Origin: Acididesulfobacillus acetoxydans
GTDB taxonomy: Bacteria; Bacillota; Desulfitobacteriia; Desulfitobacteriales; Desulfitobacteriaceae
DNA length: 64,000 nucleotides
NCBI RefSeq assembly: GCF_902729405.1
Contig: NZ_LR746496.1
Span: 3,162,001-3,226,000, forward strand
Direction: 5' to 3'
Part shown: positions 58,457-64,000 of the stretch, piece after piece
Position numbering within the stretch: position 1 is the stretch's first letter
How the letters are laid out: the number at the start of each line of letters is the position of its first letter
Notes under the pieces: generated by a model
The model's input: only the letters and a program-made list of their open reading frames with translations
Database searches by the model: none
Told to the model about the DNA's origin: nothing
Translations under genes and position numbers: made by a program

Positions 58457-58490
58457 ATAGCCGCACCCGGATGATACGTTTGACGCCCAC

Positions 58491-59437
58491 TCACTTAAAC
58501 CCCGGTGTAACCGGCACCTCCATCTTCCACGGTCCTCTGACCCAGACAATTACAGAATCCACCGCCACGGTCAGCCGAGAATCCCTAGACTCTTTGGGAA
58601 CCGGTATTTCAAACCACTCCATGCTTCCTGACGGGCTCATCCTGCTGGCCCAGGAACTCAGTTCCTTTCCATTAACGCTGATGTGCGCCAAGCCCAGGCT
58701 GCTTATCGTAGCCCCATCAACAGAATTTGAGTGAACATAGAATCTTAACCAAGTACCGTCTTGGCTTACTATTTCCTCTTTGACAAGCTGGGAATCACTA
58801 AAGCAACTTCTCTGATATTGGCCGGCAAAACCGTGTACCCAGCCCAGAGATTCTCGCAAGCCCCCGTGCCGGCCCCTGCCTGACCAATAGGCCCGCCCCT
58901 ATATGGATAGCGCCTTCCTGCCGAATCAACCAGATAGGAGCTCCGCATATCCGGAAGGCCCCCTTGGACATAGGCCATCACTGAAGTTCCCTTGCGGTCA
59001 GCCAATACCCCGTTGATGTCTATTTTTACCCCTGCCCTTTCCGCCCGGACCGGATAAACAGCGACCAGGTTAACCTTATCGGTGGAGTGCAGGCCAAACC
59101 CCGGAATATACGAAAGCATGCTGTTCACGGCCGCTATAACGTTATTGGGACCCGTGCTCAAGATAACCAACAAAATTGCAGCCGCCGCGGCAGTTACATA
59201 CCACCATTTGACGTAATGCCGTTTTTTCAATGCTTCACAGCGCTCGCGGCCCAACTCACATAGGTCGTTTCCCGGCTCGCTGCATACCCTCCGCAGGGTG
59301 CGTTCCTTAATTCTTTCCACCCTCGCCGGGTCGGGATCAACAGAAAGGTTCTCCGTTACCTCCATGAGGTCATCAATGTCATCCGGGACCCGCAAACGTT
59401 GCAGTACCTTTTCAATATCCATTTGACTCTCGTCCAT
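58491..59437 (-). pseudogene. DUF4179 membrane protein (anti-sigma-like), frameshifted
   Basis: Two overlapping frames belong to one protein. The first (59437 to 58769) has a cytoplasmic N-terminus, a TM helix (WWYVTAAAAAILLVILS) and the DUF4179 start (VNSMLSYIPGFGLHSTDKVN). The second (from about 58800 to 58491) continues with LVKEEIVSQDGTWLRFYVHS and WFEIPVPKESRDSRLTVAVD. The overlap at about 58790-58805 shows where one base has been gained or lost. DUF4179 proteins are usually paired with an ECF sigma factor; none is present here. No homopolymer explains the shift. Confidence 0.75.
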
Positions 59438-59443
59438 TTCCCC

Positions 59444-59974
59444 TCATCTCCCATCGGTTTCCTCCGTGCTAAATCGATTATCCGTTGGATGCCGAAAAAA
59501 CGTCCGGTTAAACCATCCTTCCAGACCCTTCTTGTTGACTTCTTCAAAAAAGAAAACTCCTCCTGGCAGCAAAACCCGCGCAATTTCTCTTATGGCTCGT
59601 TGCCAATCCTCCACATGATGCAAGATCGCAATGTCAAATGCGACATCAACAGAGCCATTGCGTTCATCAATATCCGTGACATCCCCCATTGACAGCAGAA
59701 GTTTTCCCGGAATATATCGGGACAATCTCCTGTAAGCCAAATCAACCATCTTCTTGTCAATATCAAAAGCGTGTACTTCCTTCACGTCATAGTGCTTTAG
59801 CAATGCTTCCGTCCATATACCGCTTCCGCATCCCACTTCGAGAATCTTTTTCTGCTCGAGACTACCGGCGGTTAAGCCGACCTTGCCGAACCTTATTTTC
59901 TTAAGATAGTATTCTACTGAGGACGTACGCAGCGGTTGATTCATGAAGAACCTTTCCAGACTATTGAGTATCAT
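59444..59974 (-). CDS. Class I SAM methyltransferase, probably C-terminally shortened
   Basis: A 176-residue Rossmann-fold methyltransferase. Motif I is ILEVGCGSGIWTEALLKH, followed by VHAFDIDKKMVDLAYRRL, DVAFDIAILHHVEDW and VLLPGGVFFFEEVNKKGLEG. The sequence stops at RFSTEETDGR, where homologues of this type usually continue about 40 residues, and the stop lies a few bases before the DUF4179 start. A deletion joining the two genes may explain both the short end and the missing sigma gene. Substrate unknown. Confidence 0.75.
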   Translation of the reverse strand: MILNSLERFFMNQPLRTSSVEYYLKKIRFGKVGLTAGSLEQKKILEVGCGSGIWTEALLKHYDVKEVHAFDIDKKMVDLAYRRLSRYIPGKLLLSMGDVTDIDERNGSVDVAFDIAILHHVEDWQRAIREIARVLLPGGVFFFEEVNKKGLEGWFNRTFFRHPTDNRFSTEETDGR

Positions 59975-60233
59975 GCGAAGACACCCCTCCTCTGGCTTAT
60001 GGCTTGAAAGTCATTGTCCTCACTTAGCCAACCTCAAGTTTCTGAATAGCATAGGGAAAATCCGTGTAAACGTTGCACCTATTTCACCTCTTGCACTTCG
60101 GCTCAGCGACCATAATTGTCTCACACGATTCTCAGCAAATTCTAAGAAGTCCCGCCTATAATGGATGGCGTATTCCCAAAGGGCCGCACGAGCGGCACAA
60201 TGAACCGCATGAACGTGACGAAGGAGAAAAACA
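59975..60233. other. Divergent region upstream of the dlt operon
   Basis: TATAAT at 60157-60162 is about 70 bp upstream of dltC and is the best -10 candidate; no consensus -35 at 16-18 bp. The repeat GCCGCACGAGCGGCACAATGAACCGCA (split, 60183-60209) precedes the SD AAGGAG. No gene seen. Confidence 0.4.
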
Positions 60234-60521
60234 ATGCATAACCAAACGACGACCGAACCTAATGCTGAGGCAAATAATCAAGCAAAAATCCGTTCGGTAA
60301 TTTTGTCCGCCTTAACTGACATCTGCGGCACGGCAGAAGTCGCAGACAACCTTCAGCTCGACCTTTTTGCCCATGGCCTCCTTGATTCCTTCGGTCTGGT
60401 CGAGCTCATGCTGACCATCCATGAACAATTGGGCTTAGAGATTGCACCCACCGAAGTGGAGCGGGAAACGTGGTCGACCCCGGAAAAAATCATCGGCTAT
60501 CTGGAAGGGAAAGCCAGATGA
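60234..60521 (+). CDS. dltC: D-alanyl carrier protein
   Basis: Acyl-carrier-like protein that receives D-alanine from DltA on its phosphopantetheine arm. It has 95 residues, with about 15 extra N-terminal ones (MHNQTTTEPNAEANNQ). The attachment serine is in GLLDSFGLVELML. SD AAGGAG is seven bases from the ATG. It is the first gene of the dlt operon here; its stop overlaps the dltD start (ATGA). Confidence 0.94.
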   Translation: MHNQTTTEPNAEANNQAKIRSVILSALTDICGTAEVADNLQLDLFAHGLLDSFGLVELMLTIHEQLGLEIAPTEVERETWSTPEKIIGYLEGKAR

Positions 60522-61723
60522 TCCGCCGGCGCTTGGCACCTCTGGGCCTGGCCCTCGGGCTCTTTTTCCTTACCATTCTGGCAGTCGGACCCCTTACCCG
60601 CTGGTGGGTCAGCCGCTCGCTCAAACCCGGGATGATCGAAACCGCGAGCGAGAACCTTATTCCTTCGCTTTTCCAGGGAACCCTTTTACAAAGTATAGCC
60701 TTAAAGGACCCGGCCATAGTGCCCATGTACGGGTCCTCCGAGTTTAATCACGGAGGCCCTTACAATCCCACCAAGCTATTTGCCGGTAGGCCGACCGGCT
60801 GGACCCCTTACCTGGTAGGGCACGCGGGCTCCCTGGATCTGATCCAGGCCCTCTATGCCGGAGCTCAGGATTTGAAAGGCAAAAAGATCGTCCTTTCTCT
60901 CTCGGCCCAGTGGTTCCACCCGGGGGGAATCGCCCAAAATACGTTCGCCGCCAATTTCTCCGTCTTACAAGCCTACCAGATGCTTTTTAACCCTGCGTTA
61001 ACTGTCCAAACCAAGGAAGCTCTGGCTCAACGCCTGATTCAATTTAATGAAGTCAAGCACTCTTATCCGGTACTGGAGGGACTGCTCAAATATTACGACC
61101 GTCCCGACCCCATTTCCCGTCTGATGGAAGCCTTGTATTGGCCCGCCGCCAGGGTTGAACTGGCGTCTTTGGAAATTCAGGACGCGAGTAAAACCCTTCA
61201 GGTTCTCCACCACCTACCGGCAAAAGAAATCGCTAAAAATGCCCAAGATCCGTCTTGGAAGACCTTACCCCCTTGGTCTCAAATGCTCAAAAAGGCAACG
61301 GCAGACGTGGCCAAGGTGGAAACCAACAACCCTTTTGGCATCAACAATAATTTCTTTAAAGGTAAAGTCAAAAACCTGCAGAAGTTCAAAAACTCTGCGC
61401 GGAAAGGGCGTTTCTATCCCTCTCCCGAATATGCTGATCTCAACCTCTTAATGCGGGTACTGAAAAACGAAGGGGCAGACCCCGTTTTTTTGATTCAGCC
61501 GGTCAATGGCCCTTGGTATGACTTCACCGGATTTCCCAAATGGCAGCGGCAGAAGTATGACGAGCAGGTCCGCGCTCTGGCGCACCGCTACGGCTTTGCC
61601 TTGGCGGATTTTACCAACCACGCCTATGACAAATATTTCATGGATGATCCGTCTCATCCCAGTGAGAAAGGATGGGTTGAATTCAATGAAGCATTGGATC
61701 GCTTCGTTCATCAAAAACCCTAA
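60518..61723 (+). CDS. dltD: Teichoic acid D-alanyltransferase DltD
   Basis: Membrane-anchored SGNH-like enzyme that transfers D-alanine from DltX/DltB to teichoic acid. About 401 residues from ATG 60518. N-terminal TM helix (APLGLALGLFFLTILAV). The catalytic serine is in VPMYGSSEFNHGG; the Asp/His pair is in YFMDDPSHPSEKGWVEF. The 3' end overlaps dltX by 38 bp in another frame. Confidence 0.95.
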   Translation: MIRRRLAPLGLALGLFFLTILAVGPLTRWWVSRSLKPGMIETASENLIPSLFQGTLLQSIALKDPAIVPMYGSSEFNHGGPYNPTKLFAGRPTGWTPYLVGHAGSLDLIQALYAGAQDLKGKKIVLSLSAQWFHPGGIAQNTFAANFSVLQAYQMLFNPALTVQTKEALAQRLIQFNEVKHSYPVLEGLLKYYDRPDPISRLMEALYWPAARVELASLEIQDASKTLQVLHHLPAKEIAKNAQDPSWKTLPPWSQMLKKATADVAKVETNNPFGINNNFFKGKVKNLQKFKNSARKGRFYPSPEYADLNLLMRVLKNEGADPVFLIQPVNGPWYDFTGFPKWQRQKYDEQVRALAHRYGFALADFTNHAYDKYFMDDPSHPSEKGWVEFNEALDRFVHQKP

Positions 61724-61838
61724 GACGGTTTGGGTGACCCGGGTCATTTATTACTACCTGATCCTGATGGGGCTCTTTATCCTCTATCTGGTGGGAAAAC
61801 AGCACACCCCGCCGCCGTTTATCTACAATGGCTTCTAA
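61686..61838 (+). CDS. dltX: DltX, small membrane subunit of the D-alanylation machinery
   Basis: A 50-residue single-pass protein: VWVTRVIYYYLILMGLFIL as TM helix and the C-terminal PPPFIYNGF, matching the conserved FIYNEF-type tail that carries D-alanine in recent models of the Dlt system. It starts inside dltD (38-bp overlap) with a weak SD (AAAGGAT, distant). Such small genes are often missed. Here it lies between dltD and dltA rather than at the front of the operon. Confidence 0.88.
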   Translation: MKHWIASFIKNPKTVWVTRVIYYYLILMGLFILYLVGKQHTPPPFIYNGF

Positions 61839-61979
61839 AAGGAATAATTACGGAAACCAGACCGTTCGCCGCGAACGTTTCAGTGGAGCACCCGGCGAAC
61901 GCAGAAGCCGAAGTTAGGCTTGCATACTACCGATTTTTGTGCTTTCCGATGTGCACATAAAGACGAGGGAAGTGAAAAA

Positions 61980-63797
61980 ATGCTTTTACAGCAAATCGAG
62001 CACTGGGCGGAAGAGACACCGCAGCATCCGGCCCACAGGCACCGAGAGCAGTCTCTGACCTATGCGGAACTCAACGCTTACTCTGATGCCTTGGCCGTAT
62101 GGCTGCGGGAGAGGGTCGCTCGTGATTATCACAGTGATCACAATAAGCACAAGCGTCTTCCCGTCGTCATCTATGGCCATAAAGAAAGTGAGATGCCCGT
62201 TCTTTTCCTGGCCAGCGTCAAAGCCGGTCATCCCTATATCCCCATAGATACATCCGTTCCCCCCGAACGTTTGCGCAAAATCCTGGAGACCTCCCAAGCC
62301 GCGGCCGTACTCTCCCCCCAAGTGCTCCCCGCAGCGGTGAAAAGGAGCGGTTTCCTGTGGCAAGAGCAAATTCACCTGGGTGATCTCCACTCTTTGGCAC
62401 CCCTTGGAACCCACCGCAAGCCCGAATGGCAGATTGGCCCCGACGATGTCTGGTATATCATCTTCACCTCCGGCAGTACCGGTGAACCCAAAGGCGTGCA
62501 AATCACACGGCGCGCTTTGGAGAGTTTTGTCACTTGGGTCAACCGCCAGTACTGCCCCCGCCGGGGGGAAGAGGTCTTCCTCAATCAAGCCCCTTTCTCT
62601 TTCGATTTGTCCGTCATGGACCTGTACATGTCCTTGAGCAACGGAGGAACGCTCTGGAGCGTGGACCGGGAGCAAATCGCGAATGCCAGGGAATTGTTCC
62701 GGTCTTTAGCAGAAGCACACCTGAGCTATTGGGTGTCGACACCCTCCTTTGCCGAAATGTGTCTTCTGGATCCGGGCTTTGCCTCGGCACTCCTCCCCGA
62801 TCTGCGGTATTTTCTCTTCTGCGGCGAAGTCCTGCCGAACGACGTGGCCTCCCGCCTCTTGGCACGTTTCCCCCAGGCTCGGGTCATTAACCTTTACGGT
62901 CCCACAGAAGGCACCGTCGCCGTATCCGGGGTTGATATCAGTGCGGAAATGGCCGAAAACTCCGAACCACTCCCTGTGGGTGAACATTCCCCGGGTTGCC
63001 GGATTTATATCTGTAACTCGGACGAACTCGACACCAACAATCAAAGTCACCTCGAGACGGACAACTGCAACCGCCTTGAAGCAGGCAACCTGAGCTGTCT
63101 TGAAACAAACAATGGGGGCCGTCTTGAAACGGACAGCGGGAGCCGCCTCGAAACGAACAACGAGCAACGTCTCGAAACAGTTTCGCTGCTCAAACCTCTC
63201 CCTGCAGGAGAAAAAGGGGAAATCGTCATTGTCGGTCCCAACGTCAGTATCGGCTATCTCAACCATCCCGAACTGACAAGACAAGCTTTCTTTGCCTGGA
63301 GAGAGGAGGGCGGCACCCAGCGGGCCTACCGCACCGGGGACATCGGCTGCCAGCGCGACGGGCGGTTATTTTACCTGGGTCGGAGGGATTTCCAGATCAA
63401 GTTGCACGGATACCGGATCGAGTTGGGAGAAATCGAGGAACAGTTGCGCAAATTGCCCGGGGTCGAAAATGCGATCGTGCTCCCGCTGGAGCGGCGGGGC
63501 AAAACTGCGGCCCTGCAAGCTTTCGTCAAGCTCTGCGCTGATATTACCGTCTTGTCGGCGGCGAAGCCCCGCGAGACGACAGAACCCCGCCAGACGACAG
63601 AACCCCGCGAGACGACAGAACCCCACGGACAAAACTACTCGTTCGATTTGGGACAACACTTGCGAAAACAGTTAAGCCGGGTCCTGCCCGCCTACATGCT
63701 GCCGCAGCGCTACATCTTCATCCGCAACATCCCTCTGACGGCCAACGGCAAAGTGGACCGCAGAGCACTGCTAGGAGGCCACTATGATCCCGTATGA
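61980..63797 (+). CDS. dltA: D-alanine--D-alanyl carrier protein ligase with two repeat insertions
   Basis: Adenylates D-alanine and loads it on DltC. ATG 61980 follows GAGGGAAGTGAAA. 605 residues, about 100 more than usual. ANL motifs: IIFTSGSTGEPKGVQITRRA (P-loop), APFSFDLSVMDLY, VINLYGPTEGTVAVSG, YRTGDIGCQRDGRLFYLGRR (hinge Asp), and the catalytic lysine in PLTANGKVDRRALL. Insertion 1, residues about 355-402, is a repeat of 8-residue LET-x-N-x-x-R units. Insertion 2, about 525-550, repeats TTEPRE. Both lie in surface loops between conserved strands. Confidence 0.95.
   Translation: MLLQQIEHWAEETPQHPAHRHREQSLTYAELNAYSDALAVWLRERVARDYHSDHNKHKRLPVVIYGHKESEMPVLFLASVKAGHPYIPIDTSVPPERLRKILETSQAAAVLSPQVLPAAVKRSGFLWQEQIHLGDLHSLAPLGTHRKPEWQIGPDDVWYIIFTSGSTGEPKGVQITRRALESFVTWVNRQYCPRRGEEVFLNQAPFSFDLSVMDLYMSLSNGGTLWSVDREQIANARELFRSLAEAHLSYWVSTPSFAEMCLLDPGFASALLPDLRYFLFCGEVLPNDVASRLLARFPQARVINLYGPTEGTVAVSGVDISAEMAENSEPLPVGEHSPGCRIYICNSDELDTNNQSHLETDNCNRLEAGNLSCLETNNGGRLETDSGSRLETNNEQRLETVSLLKPLPAGEKGEIVIVGPNVSIGYLNHPELTRQAFFAWREEGGTQRAYRTGDIGCQRDGRLFYLGRRDFQIKLHGYRIELGEIEEQLRKLPGVENAIVLPLERRGKTAALQAFVKLCADITVLSAAKPRETTEPRQTTEPRETTEPHGQNYSFDLGQHLRKQLSRVLPAYMLPQRYIFIRNIPLTANGKVDRRALLGGHYDPV
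63045..63184 (+). repeat. 24-bp in-frame tandem repeat in dltA
   Basis: Five to six units encoding LETDNCNR, LEAGNLSC, LETNNGGR, LETDSGSR and LETNNEQR. The period is 24 bp, so the frame is unaffected by copy number. It sits between the A-domain strands VGEHSPGCRIYI and LPAGEKGEIVI. Confidence 0.92.
63561..63630 (+). repeat. 18-bp in-frame tandem repeat in dltA
   Basis: Three to four units of CCCCGCGAGACGACAGAA, encoding PRETTE/PRQTTE. Located in a loop of the C-terminal subdomain before the catalytic lysine. Confidence 0.93.
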
Positions 63798-64000
63798 CAG
63801 CTTTTCCTTCTTCTTATGGCTTCTCATTCCCATTCTTCCCGCCATCGTCTTGGGCCTCAGCCAAGCTTCTCCCAGAACGCGCTCCCTTTGGATTATGCAC
63901 GTATCCGTCGGCATGCTCTATTTAATTCTGCGCCCCCTCACTTATTTTACTCAGGCCGTCGTTTATTTTGTCTTCGAGTACGCCCTGGTCCGCACTTATC
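63784..64000 (+). CDS. dltB: DltB, N-terminal part (3' end outside window)
   Basis: Membrane-bound O-acyltransferase-family protein that passes D-alanine across the membrane. Only 72 codons are in the window: MIPYDSFSFFLWLLIPILPA and further TM segments, matching the DltB N-terminus. ATG 63784 follows GGAGG and overlaps the dltA end by 14 bp. Confidence 0.92.
   Translation, partial: MIPYDSFSFFLWLLIPILPAIVLGLSQASPRTRSLWIMHVSVGMLYLILRPLTYFTQAVVYFVFEYALVRTY

Overview
The window looks like chromosome of an endospore-forming, probably anaerobic Bacillota (Firmicute). A Desulfitobacterium/Peptococcaceae-type Clostridia is my best guess, but no rRNA or species marker is present. The evidence is a gerA-gerC-gerB germination operon, a small acid-soluble spore protein, a TRAP (MtrB) homologue, a HPr with the regulatory serine, GlcT-type antitermination, a complete start of a dlt operon, consensus sigma-A promoters and strong Shine-Dalgarno sites. 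Base composition is moderately GC-rich. An FmdE-type protein and a possible molybdoenzyme relic fit an anaerobic lifestyle.

Layout. 1-4.7 kb: 5' part of polA, a DUF4491 membrane protein and a secreted SGNH hydrolase with three cell-wall-binding repeats. 5.1-12.3 kb: an amino-sugar PTS locus. ptsH, nagB, nagA, an EIIA and the antiterminator glcT lie on the minus strand; an EIICB permease and a PTS-associated protein lie on the plus strand. Each arm has a consensus promoter followed by a GlcT-type RAT/terminator. 12.6-17.5 kb: germination receptor operon. 17.7-22.1 kb: accessory block with a 30-codon membrane ORF, a Phd/ParE toxin-antitoxin pair, FmdE-TauE/SafE, ArsR and MerR-TipAS regulators. 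22.4-31.1 kb: a minus-strand cell-wall (MurNAc/muropeptide) salvage cluster: MurR, dipeptide epimerase, MurQ, CocE-like hydrolase, MurNAc/GlcNAc kinase, AmiE-like serine hydrolase and NamZ. The kinase is frameshifted, NamZ has a large internal deletion, and a Mrp fragment sits upstream, so the pathway appears to be decaying. 31.3-32.3 kb: a decayed Xre gene, HicBA, and possible IS200/IS605 end scars.

32.3-41.6 kb is housekeeping: tRNA-Leu(CAA), accA, accD, a DUF2007 protein, mtrB, coaD, dnaE, a YtoI-like regulator, and a Cys-rich peptide/SASP pair. 41.9-56.9 kb: a GH18 hydrolase, TagO/WecA, MTAP, TrmL, an Lrp-aminotransferase pair, queG, cca, a lipid kinase, a hydroxyacid dehydrogenase, an M29 aminopeptidase, an MBL hydrolase and an RluA-type synthase. 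57-60 kb: a DUF2087/GIY-YIG fusion, a broken DUF4179 protein and a truncated methyltransferase. 60.2-64 kb: dlt operon in the order C-D-X-A-B, with dltB cut by the window end.

The most striking feature runs across the whole window. Short, locus-specific tandem repeats recur between genes (7-, 16-, 22-, 23-, about 27- and 51-bp units). Comparable repeats (12-, 18-, 24-bp units) lie in frame inside conserved genes: the interdomain linker of polA, near the C-terminus of dnaE, queG, accA, dltA (two arrays) and the GIY-YIG protein. This suggests a lineage-specific tendency to generate or tolerate tandem duplications, confined in genes to linkers and surface loops.
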